A stretch of DNA of 39,608 nt from Mesorhizobium intechi (GCF_002879535.1 NZ_PNOT02000016.1:1-39608), one strand, 5' to 3'; numbered from the stretch's first letter, positions 1 to 8,397 are shown. Numbers and translations are program-made. The notes: generated by a model not told the origin, from the sequence alone.

Positions 1-210
1 CTTTCGCATACATTTCCCGTAGCGATCCCGGTAGGGGCAGCGGTCCGGTTCATTGGCCCGGCCGATCAACGCACCGGCAACGGCGCAGTCGGCGCCACCA
101 ACAACGGCGCCTTGCACCGGATCATTTGCCACGGCAGCGCCTATGGCCGCGCCGCCCTGGCCGCCGACCGCTGTACCCTTTTCCGGCTGAGAGTTGGCGC
201 CCAGCGCCAT
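1..210 (-). CDS. glycine-zipper protein, 3' end beyond the window
   Basis: An open minus-strand frame runs from ATG at 210 off the left edge (70 codons visible). The translation is rich in small residues spaced as G-x3-G (GTAVGGQGGAAIGAAV, then GAVVGGADCAVAGALIG) and is followed by a Cys-containing basic stretch (DRCPYRDRYGKCM). This is the pattern of YMGG-like or glycine-zipper envelope proteins, which form transmembrane helix pairs or lie at the outer membrane. Relatives usually begin with a lipoprotein signal peptide. Here none is present and an in-frame TAG lies two codons upstream of the ATG, so the 5' end is probably lost and the gene may be a remnant. Family assignment is from composition and motif only. 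Confidence 0.5.
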   Translation of the reverse strand, partial: MALGANSQPEKGTAVGGQGGAAIGAAVANDPVQGAVVGGADCAVAGALIGRANEPDRCPYRDRYGKCMRK

Positions 211-300
211 CAACTACCCTCATAGGAATCATCCGCTATTCGGCTACACGCATGTAACCGTCAGGCGGAAGCGGACGGTCAGTAGTTTCTGGCGCTCATT

Positions 301-516
301 TCAACGGCTTGCACCACATTCGCCAACCGGTCGTTGATTTTTCAGGTTGGTCAACAGCAACCCATTGCACCAAACGTGGTCCACGCGTCCCCACTCACAG
401 GCTGCCGCGGCATCGGGAAAGAACCCACGTCCGTTAAGGTTGGCACTCGTGTTGCAGAGCAGCGGAACGCCAGTGAGTGTTCATATTCGACCAGGAGCTC
501 ACTCCGTCTAGCACGC
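301..516 (-). pseudogene. NodU/NolO-type nodulation carbamoyltransferase, C-terminal relic
   Basis: Read on the minus strand to the TGA at 301-303, this stretch encodes TLTGVPLLCNTSANLNG, then GRGFFPDAAAACEWGRVDHV and a WCNGLLLT tail. That is the C-terminal signature (LTGVP-LCNTSAN-NG-GFFPD, then EWG) of the NodU/NolO/CmcH carbamoyltransferases that decorate Nod factors. Upstream of TLTG the frame meets a TGA, and the likely continuation (RARRSELLVEYE) is in another frame, so there is a frameshift. The gene is then cut at about 516 by the IS3-type end that begins at 517. Only about 70 of roughly 600 residues survive, so it cannot be functional. NodU and NolO cannot be told apart from this tail. 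Confidence 0.75.
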
Positions 517-584
517 TGACGTTGCCTCCAGTTTTTATCCAGTTTTGAGTTCGTTTCCGGCGTGGGTTGTGCCCTACTGGGCGG
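517..584. repeat. left arm of a 65-68 bp inverted repeat
   Basis: This arm begins TGACGTTGCCTCCAG and runs to CTGGGCGG. Its reverse complement matches 876-940 except for one substitution at base 5 and a 2-3 bp insertion in the run GGGTTGTGCCC. It is far longer than a usual IS3 terminal repeat. Confidence 0.85.
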
Positions 585-885
585 GTGAAGCGACGGCCGC
601 TGGCGCGGAGCCTTTGGCATAGCGCAGCGCGAGCGACCGTCGCGGATTGAAGGTAGTGGCGAACTCGGCCGGTGTCTGCCAGGCGATTTGGGAGTGCGGC
701 CGCGCAGTGTTGTAGTCGGCGCGCCACAGGGCGATGGCTACGCGCGCCTGAGCCAGCGAGGTAAACAGCGTCTCGTTGAGCAGTTCATCGCGCAGTCGGC
801 CGTTGAAGCTCTCGATGAAGCCATTCTGCATTGGCTTGCCGGGCGCAATGTAATGCCATTCGACGCGGTTCTGATCCGCCCAGTA
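574..885 (-). pseudogene. IS3-family transposase OrfB, C-terminal fragment
   Basis: The translation contains [18 protein letters not shown], then [13 protein letters not shown] and a YNTARPHS motif. These are the end of the DDE (rve integrase) catalytic domain of IS407/IS2-group OrfB; the Glu in GFIESFNG is the last catalytic acidic residue. The reading frame upstream of VPYWADQNR is replaced by terminal-repeat sequence, so the first two catalytic Asp residues and the whole N-terminal half are missing. The stop codon is at 574-576. Confidence 0.8.
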
Positions 886-940
886 GGGCACCCACGCCGG
901 AAACGAACTCAAAACTGGATAAAAACTGGAGGCAAGGTCA
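876..940. repeat. right arm of the 65-68 bp inverted repeat
   Basis: This arm is the reverse complement of 517-584, including the part that codes for the WVPYWA residues of the transposase fragment. It ends GGCAAGGTCA at 940, the mirror of the TGAC start of the left arm. Confidence 0.85.
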
Positions 941-1091
941 GATGCACTGAAACAAACAAGGCGGGTGGCGAAAGACCCTGCATCTTATCGGGGCGTGGGA
1001 CATGGCAAAGCAAATTCACATAGGAAAGCACCGGCTGCAGTCAACAGAGCTTATTCGGGTACGAAAATCGACCTATATCAAATTTTTAGAT

Positions 1092-2606
1092 CTATTTTAA
1101 TGTAGATTCTCCGGATTCCGGCATAGTTTCTGCTGATTTTACTTTCCGCGGGATCGCCATTGCCCGCTCCACATCACTCCGCAGCACGTCGTTTCCGACG
1201 TATCTAAGTACCCGGTCTATGACAAATGAATGGGCCCTATCAAGGACGACCGGATCGAATGATGCGAAACCAAGTGGGGCGGCGGTTCCTGTCTGTGTTC
1301 CGATCGGGGCATGAACCAGTGCCGCAAAAGCAACTCCCGGCAAAAGCAGCATTTCTAGAGATGGAGACACTTCAAAGGCGTCAAGAATCTCCACGCGATC
1401 GAAAGCTTGTTCGACATACTTCGCTGGCTTGCCGGCAACAATGCAGTAGCTCTGTGGCTCGTTCTCGTCGTTACCCTCGTCTGCCCCCACCCTGCGTCGC
1501 AAGAGCGCGATAACATCGCGAAGAAGAGAAGTAGCGCCCCAAAAGCCAACGTTAGGAGGCACGGAAAGGACAACGCCTGGCGGTTCCTCGACATTACGGA
1601 TCCCATAATCGACCACTCTCAAAAGCCGCTCGATATTCTGTTGTGTGGTGATCTGTCCGACGAGCGGTACAGTCATACGGTCCGTTCTGGGGTCGCCTGT
1701 GCGCGAGACAGCTTCGCGCCAATATCGCTTTACCGACAATCCAGCCTGAATCGTGAAATCACCAAGGAACTCAGGCGCCAAATCAATCAGAGTTTGGTAG
1801 GCAGCGCCATCACGGTCAGGTCGAGAGCTGGCACGCAGGCCTGTCGTAAGGAAATGACCTGCGGCCCTTTCGACCTCCGGTCTGTCCCCAAGTTCGACAT
1901 CGGGTCGCCAAGCGTTTAGGTCAATTTCGCCCAAACTTGGATTGGCAGCCTGTGCATAAACCTTCATCCGTATGGGGACTTGGAAGCGATCGCCAGGCGA
2001 CACGCTATCGATTGAATATAGATCCCGCTTCTGCACCTGTTCACGATCCGATCGGTCGCCTAGTTCGCGAAAGAAGCGACGAAATCGATCAGGAATATCT
2101 TTCGAGATTGTCCCAGAGGTTGCCTCCTCGTCCAACACCAAGTCTGGAAGACCCTGCTCCAACTTGTCTAAACTACGTTGAAGCTCAGGAGCCAAGGCAA
2201 TTAGATCAAACCCATAGGATCCACGTCGGCCCTCAACCTTATAAATCACCGGGCCATCGTCTCCGTCGTTAAAGAGTCTTTCACCGGGATTTGCCAGCCA
2301 AAGCCGTGCTCCTTCGCGTTCCAAGTAGCCAGGTCCAGTAGCTTCTTCGAGCACATATTCCATCTCAACACGATCGTAGCCGAAGAACTCGCGCGCATCG
2401 TCCTCGCTAAGACCAGGCACCGCTTTGACGAGGCGCAACAGGAATTCCAACGTGGGGCTTACCAACCCTAAGATGGCCACCTTGTACGAGATATCGTAAC
2501 GTCGACACGGCAACAGGAGATCATAGACTCCCATTTCCATTCGCTTGTCTTCTTCGGGAGGGACGAGTTCATCGACCTTCAGACGCAGTATGGGACGGCC
2601 AATCAT
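1092..2606 (-). CDS. winged-helix companion protein of the NERD-kinase-helicase
   Basis: A 504-aa protein that I cannot assign to a named family. Residues about 45-115 look like a winged-helix fold: a helical stretch with LEFLLRLV, then EDDAREFFGYDRVEMEYVLE and a wing ending LWLANPGERLF. Residues about 116-290 are beta-rich with no recognised motif. The C-terminal part (about 340-480) alternates strands and helices and contains VHAPIG followed by PLGFASFDP, faintly like the HxK...GSxN block of phospholipase-D nucleases, but the catalytic Lys is absent, so I claim no nuclease. The ATG overlaps the stop of the upstream helicase gene (ATGA), with a strong AGGAGGAGGA site whose bases encode that protein's final Arg-Arg-Arg-Lys. 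The two are therefore translationally coupled and probably work together. The winged helix suggests DNA binding or a partner role. GC looks lower than in the rest of the window. Confidence 0.75.
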   Translation of the reverse strand: MIGRPILRLKVDELVPPEEDKRMEMGVYDLLLPCRRYDISYKVAILGLVSPTLEFLLRLVKAVPGLSEDDAREFFGYDRVEMEYVLEEATGPGYLEREGARLWLANPGERLFNDGDDGPVIYKVEGRRGSYGFDLIALAPELQRSLDKLEQGLPDLVLDEEATSGTISKDIPDRFRRFFRELGDRSDREQVQKRDLYSIDSVSPGDRFQVPIRMKVYAQAANPSLGEIDLNAWRPDVELGDRPEVERAAGHFLTTGLRASSRPDRDGAAYQTLIDLAPEFLGDFTIQAGLSVKRYWREAVSRTGDPRTDRMTVPLVGQITTQQNIERLLRVVDYGIRNVEEPPGVVLSVPPNVGFWGATSLLRDVIALLRRRVGADEGNDENEPQSYCIVAGKPAKYVEQAFDRVEILDAFEVSPSLEMLLLPGVAFAALVHAPIGTQTGTAAPLGFASFDPVVLDRAHSFVIDRVLRYVGNDVLRSDVERAMAIPRKVKSAETMPESGESTLK

Positions 2607-5600
2607 TTCCTCCTCCTGCCACCGGTAGGTCCTTCACCGCGGCTCTCTTTTGGCGACGCATTTTCGTTGAATCTAGGTTCCAAAATCTCCCTGGCAGTCA
2701 CAGTTCGCGCCGAACCCTCGACCACACGTTTCGCGAAGCCAGCTACCAATTGCCCCATCGGACCAGCGGTACGCCAGCGGTGTCGAGCCCCAACGATTAC
2801 CAAGCGGTCCATTGCTCTGCTGGCGGCAACATTTATCCGGTTGGGAGCGACGAGGAAGCCTTCCCGAATAGTGCGAACCGGGCCTTCCTGCGCTCCATCG
2901 ATGTTATTCCGCACCAACGAAAGCACGACAATCGGGTTTTCCTTGCCTTGGTAGCTGTCTACGGTTCCTACCTTGATGTGCTTAGTCAGCAGCTCCGATA
3001 CCGATGATCTAAGAAGCTTCCGATGGATGAGGTCCCTTTGGGCTGCGTACATGCAAATTATTCCGACGGCGATTGGAAACTCCGTCTGCGCTTCAAGCCA
3101 TTGGCGAAAGGGCGAGTGAGCACACCATGTTTCCAACGTCGCTACGATTGCGTCGGCCTCGACCCTGTTCTGCCTGCTTCCCCCTTCCTTCATTTTCGCG
3201 TCATATGCCGCTTCTCCCAAATCGTCAGTTTCTATCCAGGTCAGAGGGTGGGACAGTTCCCCAGGCAACAGGTTGAGATCAATCGCCGGCTTTTCTCTGC
3301 CGGCCTCGAGATCGAGTTTTGGATAAAAGGCCTCCGAAACCAGCTTTCCGATTGGAGGAAGCATGCGGTACTGGGTCCGTAGGCGCGCGCCCGCCGCCAA
3401 TCCATATTTCGTCTCGAATACCCTTTCAAAGTCGCTTCGTTGGATCTCGTTCTTCGCGATCTTTGTCCTTTCAGCAACCTGTTCGATAACCTCGGCCTTG
3501 TGCTGCGGCTGAAGCTGGGCTTGATCACCTACAAGCACTGCCCACCGAGCCACCTGCAACGGGACCAGAAGCTCGCTAGCCGTGCATCTTGCGGCTTCGT
3601 CAACGATAACCAAATCGAACGCAGTGCTGGTCAAGCCAAGGGAAGCTCGCCCGAGCCCAACACATGTGCCGATCACAACTTGCCGAGTGCCTGCAAGAAA
3701 GGTCTCGAAACTGCGCTGCGATCGTGATGCGCTGCCGACGAAGTCTCGCCCCAACCTCGCCGCAGAGAGAAGTCGGTTGAGCTTGTCCGCGCTAGCGGCA
3801 CCCGACCTCCCGTGGCGCGTCATAAGGCACTCAACTAAGGTGTGATTGAAATCATCAGCGCTGCCGTCAATATCATCCACCAATGAGGGGTCTAACCCGA
3901 GCTGCACGAGCATCGCACCCAAGGTTTCCTTCAGCCCATTTATACGCTCCTGCGGAGGCTCCGAAGCTGTCTGGAATTCCGCAAGCCTTCGCCCAATCGG
4001 CCGGATCGCAGTTTCGATCAAAATTGCCTCGTTGACGATTTCAGGCGGCATGCCCAGCGCAGTGCCCACAATGTGCATTCGCTCACTAAAAGAAGCATGA
4101 AAGCGATCCTTGAAGGCCTGCTCGACTTTGCGTGTGTGGTATCCTCTGATCGGATCGGAAACCTGATCGTCGTTCATCGCCACCCGAAGCATGCTTGGTT
4201 CCTCCTTCGATGCTCGGAACAGCTTGAGCAATGCTTCGGCGGCGGTATTCACTGCCTCGTGCGACTGGCTTGACAAGAGAACGTTTCGAGCGAGGCCTTC
4301 CGTGATCGCGTAGTGAGCCAGCGCTGCAATAAACCGCGTTTTCCCAGTTCCCGGAGGCCCCTGCAAAAGACCCAAAGGGCGCGCAGAGATGATGCGTTCG
4401 AACGCCGCGACCTGGTCTGCGTTCAAGTCGTATTTAGCTAGTTCCAGTCTCTTAAGCGAGTGAGGGACAACCTTAGGAACCGCTCTAGTCCGTGGATCGA
4501 AGACGGAGACAAGGCTGCCGGCGCGACCGTTGCCAGCTAGTATGCGGTCCACGGCCTCTCCACGGCGACGAAGACTCTCGGTTTCAAAATGGCTGACAAA
4601 GCGTAGCCGCTGTCCATCCTCGACAAGGCGCCTGCCGGCGCTGCCGTACTGCGTCGTCTCTATCACCACGAGACTGGCTCTCGAGTTTTGAACGTCGAGC
4701 TCTCCAATTCGGCGCCAAATACCCTTGTTTCCCAACCTCTCGACCGCGACTGTATCGTTGCGGTCGAAATCAAAGGTCCCGCTTTCCAACTCAAACGAGA
4801 GCCGGTGCCGTCCGGCAGCTCCGTCAAAAATACTGTCCGTTTGGGCCACGCCCTCTGTGGTCAGTTCCTTCTCGCTGTCGATAAGGTTGCGCCAGAGCAA
4901 AGGAACGTCGACAGAGTCCGGTCCGGCAACTGGAGTCGCCGCTATCTCTTCAATCAGTCGTTCCTCGTCGTCTTCATCTGACGCCCCGAGATCACCAACT
5001 TCAAGAGAGCTCGGGTCGAGATCGCGGCCGTTTCCTGCAAGCGAGGCTGCAATAGCGTCACCTTCAAGAAACTGCTCCATAGAAGAAAAATCATTGTGGT
5101 CCGAGCGTTCGACGAGCACTTCCCCTTCGAAGTTAAACACCTCGTGACGGGCGACAATTCCAATGCGCGTCTGGCTCAGTCTGCGACGGGTCGCAGATTT
5201 TAATTTTCCAGCGTCGTCTAGTCGGAATTCGATTTCCTCAAACGCACCTCGCAAATGCACAGTGGCTGGTCCACGCACTGGGCTCCGGTAACTGCGCAAA
5301 AAGAAACGTCCTTCGTCCGGCTCCAGCGCACCGATTTCGGAACCGCGGATGGCTAACGTGAGCACAGTGGCGGCGGCGGTCGCGAGATCACTGTCGGCCT
5401 CCTCCAACTCGCCTAACGTTTTGTCGATTGCCTCCACGAGGGGAAGAATCGTCGCAAGACGCGGCTCCATTTCCCTGCAGGTCGCGATCGCTTTCGAGAG
5501 TCGGCTAGCATGCTCCGGTTTGAAGCGTGCGGCGCCAAAAATCTCCTCTGCCAAGCAAGTAAGGCCATATCTGTCGCGTTCGAAGCGATCGCCCCCAGCA

Positions 5601-7603
5601 ATCGCATACGCGGAATTTTGTATTTCGCCTTCCGAAAGTGACGAGAAGTCCAGAATATCTATCAGGAACGTTTTTCCATCTTCGCGGATTACGATGTTCT
5701 CAGGCTTCAGATCTCCGTGACCGACACCCGTAGCATGGAGATTTTCGACAATTTTGATCAGCCGCCGCACCGCAGCCAAGGCTTCGATCGCCATTTGCCA
5801 TCGTTGCGGGTGCTCCTCGATGATCGAAAGCAGTGAGGAACCCTCGATCCATTCTTGGACCACCGCAAAAGCGTCGCCAAGCCAAGCGATAGTATGAATG
5901 GCCGGGATGCCCTCTGGCTCGTCGGCTTTGATCTCTGCTGCTCTATCGAGGAAGGCGAGTATCCGCGCGCCCTCTTTTCGGAGGTCGCCCCAGGCTGATT
6001 GCTTCCACAATTTAACCACGAGTTGCTTATCGTCTGCGGCAGTACGCCATGCATCCAAGCGATCGCTCTCGCGAATCGGTTCTCCGACAACTGGATACGC
6101 TGACGCCAAAGCTAATTGGGAACGTATGACCTCCCGATATCGAGCCAGTCCGATCTGAACCTCTTCAGGGGTAGGATGCTGTACAGTTGCCTTGTTGAAT
6201 GCCTCAAGAGCTGCACGAGCGTCTGGAAAACGCTTCTTCGCATCAAGCTCCAGGCCCTCCGCAAACCAATGATGCAAGACCTCGAACTCAGCTCCTGCAT
6301 CGACGGCGGCAGACCACTCCGGCGGATTGCCACCGGGCAGACAGCCATAGATAATTTGGTGCACTGCGACCGCGCCGAGGAAGACGTCCCGTCGCATTGG
6401 CCCCGCGTTTTCGCCAAGCACGTCCTCAGGGACGGTTACGCTCGCCAGAAAATGATACCGAGAGTCGCCGAGAGATCTCACCTCGGGGAAACGTGCGGCG
6501 AAAAGGTGAGAAATCTGGACGGTGGTCGGTGCTTCAAGCCAAATGCTGTGCCCGCCAAGATCCAGATGGGCCGCAGAATTGCGATGAAGTTCCGCCTGAA
6601 CCGACAAAAGCTGTCGCGCGAGCTCTATACGTTCGACGGGCGAAAGGCTCTTCACCTCGGTCTTGGCAAAGTCAGATAATCGCTTCAGCCGTGGTCGGCG
6701 GTCGTAGATCTCCCAGTAGTGAACACTCCGATCGGGATCTTCGAGCCTTGGCGTTAGCAGGTTCCGATCAATGCTGTCGCTCCTGTCGCGCAGCCAGTGA
6801 TAGACTTGGCGTTCCCGGCCCGCGATTTCCAGACGACCTTCCTCTGTCTGGAACCGAGCGTCCTTTACCTTGGTAAAATCCCAAAGGCGAAGAGTACCGA
6901 AGCTCGGGGGCGTCCCCTCTTCACGAGCGTCATATTCTCGGTAAATGCCATCAGGGTGCTCGAACGTCGACGAATCATCAGCAACATACCTCTGAAAGCT
7001 TCTCCGCCCTGGCTTGAAAAGCGTCGTTGGCCCTGCGTTGAAGAAGCGGCTCAGGCGTTCTTTCCAGGTTGATTCGGTGAGTGGATGATGGACGATGTAT
7101 TCTGCAATATTCCCGAAGGTCGCTCGATCTGATTGATCGGGGAACACGGCTGCTTTGAATTCACCGAGGGTGAGGACCTTCGCCCGTTCGGCTTCGGTAA
7201 TTCCAGAGCGGTCCGCTTTACCGATGAGGACGACGAGGCCTTCAACCCGTGGGACCGGGACATGCTTTGTCTCTGGTCGTTTCGCAAATTCCTTAGTTAG
7301 CAATATTCCCAACTGCCGCGCGATGTCGTTTATTTTGCCGACCGGCGACGCGTCTTTGTCGTGGCCATCGAGAAGCCATCGACCGTCTACGCTCTCGATG
7401 TTGCCGTACCAATCCTTGAGGTCGATCGCGAAGATCCGGCGGTTGGTGACGAGGATAACGTCTATCTCCCGAGCTTTTCCGGCTCCCAGCGCCAGATCAA
7501 GATTCGTAAAGGCATACCAGTCCCGCGGCATAGCTGCCTTCAGTCGGTCAATGCCTTTGACTTCGCGCTGGTGAATGCCGCGCCCGCTGTTCGTGATGTG
7601 CAA
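2603..7603 (-). CDS. NERD nuclease-like, tandem kinase and SF1 helicase fusion protein
   Basis: A protein of about 1666 aa. Residues 10-125 form a NERD (nuclease-related) domain with E46, D48 and D61-x-K63. Residues 250-465 are kinase-like, but the catalytic loop reads HLDLGGHS (346-353), lacking the Lys and Asn, so this is a pseudokinase. Residues 500-730 are a second kinase-like domain with K531 and an intact HGDLKPENIV loop (629-638), but DFG is replaced by D649-I-L. Residues 1048-1630 are an SF1 helicase of the Upf1/DNA2 type: GPPGTGKT (1082-1089), DEAA (1335-1338), VGDQAQL (1358-1364), QYRM (1411-1414), SYQGKE (1550-1555) and NVAASR (1591-1596). A NERD-kinase pairing recalls PglW of BREX type 2; a direct fusion to a helicase is a different layout. 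I favour the TTG at 7603 because GGGGGAG lies 5 nt before it; a TTG at 7633 is possible. An IS3 relic starts about 90 bp upstream, and GC is visibly lower than in downstream operons. A defence role is inferred. Confidence 0.85.
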   Translation of the reverse strand: MHITNSGRGIHQREVKGIDRLKAAMPRDWYAFTNLDLALGAGKAREIDVILVTNRRIFAIDLKDWYGNIESVDGRWLLDGHDKDASPVGKINDIARQLGILLTKEFAKRPETKHVPVPRVEGLVVLIGKADRSGITEAERAKVLTLGEFKAAVFPDQSDRATFGNIAEYIVHHPLTESTWKERLSRFFNAGPTTLFKPGRRSFQRYVADDSSTFEHPDGIYREYDAREEGTPPSFGTLRLWDFTKVKDARFQTEEGRLEIAGRERQVYHWLRDRSDSIDRNLLTPRLEDPDRSVHYWEIYDRRPRLKRLSDFAKTEVKSLSPVERIELARQLLSVQAELHRNSAAHLDLGGHSIWLEAPTTVQISHLFAARFPEVRSLGDSRYHFLASVTVPEDVLGENAGPMRRDVFLGAVAVHQIIYGCLPGGNPPEWSAAVDAGAEFEVLHHWFAEGLELDAKKRFPDARAALEAFNKATVQHPTPEEVQIGLARYREVIRSQLALASAYPVVGEPIRESDRLDAWRTAADDKQLVVKLWKQSAWGDLRKEGARILAFLDRAAEIKADEPEGIPAIHTIAWLGDAFAVVQEWIEGSSLLSIIEEHPQRWQMAIEALAAVRRLIKIVENLHATGVGHGDLKPENIVIREDGKTFLIDILDFSSLSEGEIQNSAYAIAGGDRFERDRYGLTCLAEEIFGAARFKPEHASRLSKAIATCREMEPRLATILPLVEAIDKTLGELEEADSDLATAAATVLTLAIRGSEIGALEPDEGRFFLRSYRSPVRGPATVHLRGAFEEIEFRLDDAGKLKSATRRRLSQTRIGIVARHEVFNFEGEVLVERSDHNDFSSMEQFLEGDAIAASLAGNGRDLDPSSLEVGDLGASDEDDEERLIEEIAATPVAGPDSVDVPLLWRNLIDSEKELTTEGVAQTDSIFDGAAGRHRLSFELESGTFDFDRNDTVAVERLGNKGIWRRIGELDVQNSRASLVVIETTQYGSAGRRLVEDGQRLRFVSHFETESLRRRGEAVDRILAGNGRAGSLVSVFDPRTRAVPKVVPHSLKRLELAKYDLNADQVAAFERIISARPLGLLQGPPGTGKTRFIAALAHYAITEGLARNVLLSSQSHEAVNTAAEALLKLFRASKEEPSMLRVAMNDDQVSDPIRGYHTRKVEQAFKDRFHASFSERMHIVGTALGMPPEIVNEAILIETAIRPIGRRLAEFQTASEPPQERINGLKETLGAMLVQLGLDPSLVDDIDGSADDFNHTLVECLMTRHGRSGAASADKLNRLLSAARLGRDFVGSASRSQRSFETFLAGTRQVVIGTCVGLGRASLGLTSTAFDLVIVDEAARCTASELLVPLQVARWAVLVGDQAQLQPQHKAEVIEQVAERTKIAKNEIQRSDFERVFETKYGLAAGARLRTQYRMLPPIGKLVSEAFYPKLDLEAGREKPAIDLNLLPGELSHPLTWIETDDLGEAAYDAKMKEGGSRQNRVEADAIVATLETWCAHSPFRQWLEAQTEFPIAVGIICMYAAQRDLIHRKLLRSSVSELLTKHIKVGTVDSYQGKENPIVVLSLVRNNIDGAQEGPVRTIREGFLVAPNRINVAASRAMDRLVIVGARHRWRTAGPMGQLVAGFAKRVVEGSARTVTAREILEPRFNENASPKESRGEGPTGGRRRK

Positions 7604-7692
7604 GACTACTCCCCCGACCCAATCACGGGCCAACCTACAGTATCGAGCATGCCCCAGTCATGCGTTCAAGAGCGAGCGCGCGTCAACGCCCA

Positions 7693-7908
7693 GTTGAATA
7701 TCCATCCCGCCGAAGCGAGCCTTTCAGTTGTAGATCGAGGCGTCGCTGACCCCGTGCTTGCGGCACAGATCGGCAACCGATACCCGGCCTCGTGTTCCTT
7801 CAAAATTCCGATGACCTGCTCTTCAGAGAAGCGGCTGCGTTTCATGTCCTGGTCCTCTCGATGGGCCAGACGAACTTCAAACCGGATTAGATCAGAGGGG
7901 CAAGGTCG
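7693..7908 (-). mobile_element. IS3-family left end with broken OrfA
   Basis: From ATG at 7845 the minus strand encodes MKRSRFSEEQVIGILKEHEA, the start of IS407-group OrfA (helix-turn-helix part). One G is then missing from the expected GCCGGGG run. In the restored frame VSVADLCRKHGVSDASIYN follows, and the next Trp codon is TGA. Homology stops after KARFGGMD at about 7693. Upstream, 7870-7908 is a terminal sequence (GACCTTGCCCC, later ATCCGGTTTGAAGTTCGT) that aligns imperfectly with the end at 517-555, so it is the matching left terminus of the same IS group. The fragment has a frameshift, a nonsense codon and a truncation. Confidence 0.75.
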
Positions 7909-7960
7909 GCTCGAGCGCAACGCGCCACCGAGACGTCCCTTGCCTTTAAAACGCAAGAAA

Positions 7961-7983
7961 CCGCCCCGGCTAGACCGGGACGG
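7961..7983 (-). terminator. intrinsic terminator next to a tRNA-like 3' end
   Basis: On the minus strand a GC-rich stem (CCGTCCCGG, 5-nt loop, CCGGGGCGG, one mismatch) is followed by TTTCTT. It sits 20 bp downstream of the tRNA-3'-end-like sequence at 8004, the position expected for the terminator of a minus-strand tRNA gene. Confidence 0.55.
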
Positions 7984-8003
7984 CTATTGATTTATGACAG
8001 AAT

Positions 8004-8023
8004 TGGTTGCGGGGACACGATTT
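8004..8023 (-). other. candidate attachment-site core resembling an initiator-tRNA 3' end
   Basis: The minus strand reads AAATCGTGTCCCCGCAACCA. CCCCGCA plus ACCA is the acceptor 3' strand of bacterial initiator tRNA (with its unusual A72), and AAATC before it fits the T-loop end. The resemblance fades within the T arm, so this is not a tRNA gene but the short 3' identity typical of att cores. An intrinsic terminator follows on the same strand, and a P4-type integrase relic lies about 400 bp away on the other side. Mesorhizobium ICEs with an IntM-type integrase are known to use a met-tRNA. I could not align it to a real tRNA here. Confidence 0.4.
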
Positions 8024-8397
8024 AAGGCTGCAAACCGCCCTATAACTTGCAAAGGAATCGAGTTAGCAAACGAATTCAGTGGCAGCACTGTATTGGCGGT
8101 ATCCCTCTCCCGACTCGACCCCCCGGATCATGGGATGTCATTGAAGGGGGACGAACTGGGCCACCCCAAGTAGCAACCGCTATCGGCTTGTGAGATAAGG
8201 TGCAGGTATGCCGGCGTCGTAGCGTGCAGAGCGAGGTTTGGGAACCAAACTAATCCACAGAAATATTTTGTTGGTAGTCCTGTTGGTAGGTGCCGTGGCT
8301 ATGCGAACCACAAACATTTGAAAGCAAAACCAGATTTCATTTACTTGGATTCCGCCTCTGGGCACCATTGCCTCCTCTTCCACATTCCCTTCCGCCG

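Larger units (their letters stand above)
517..940 (-). mobile_element. IS3-family (IS407-like) remnant with inverted ends
   Basis: A 424-bp remnant bounded by long inverted repeats, each starting with a TGAC terminus. Inside is the C-terminal third of an IS3 OrfB transposase on the minus strand. The left end (517) is the natural downstream end of the transposase gene. The right end (940) is an almost identical inverted copy of that end, joined directly to internal transposase sequence. The element interrupts the nodU/nolO relic on its left. No matching 3-4 bp target duplication is visible: acgc lies left of 517 and gatg right of 940. It cannot move on its own. Confidence 0.7.

Noticed and set aside
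1092..2606. Phospholipase-D nuclease in the 504-aa companion
   Set aside because: VHAPIG ... PLGFASFD only loosely recalls HxK...GSxN; the Lys is missing, so a nuclease is not claimed.
517..7908. Target-site duplication for the IS3-bounded unit
   Set aside because: The four bases outside the two ends (acgc and gctc) do not match.
8004..8080. A complete tRNA gene
   Set aside because: Only about 20 bases match an initiator tRNA 3' end; the T arm and everything upstream do not fold as a tRNA.
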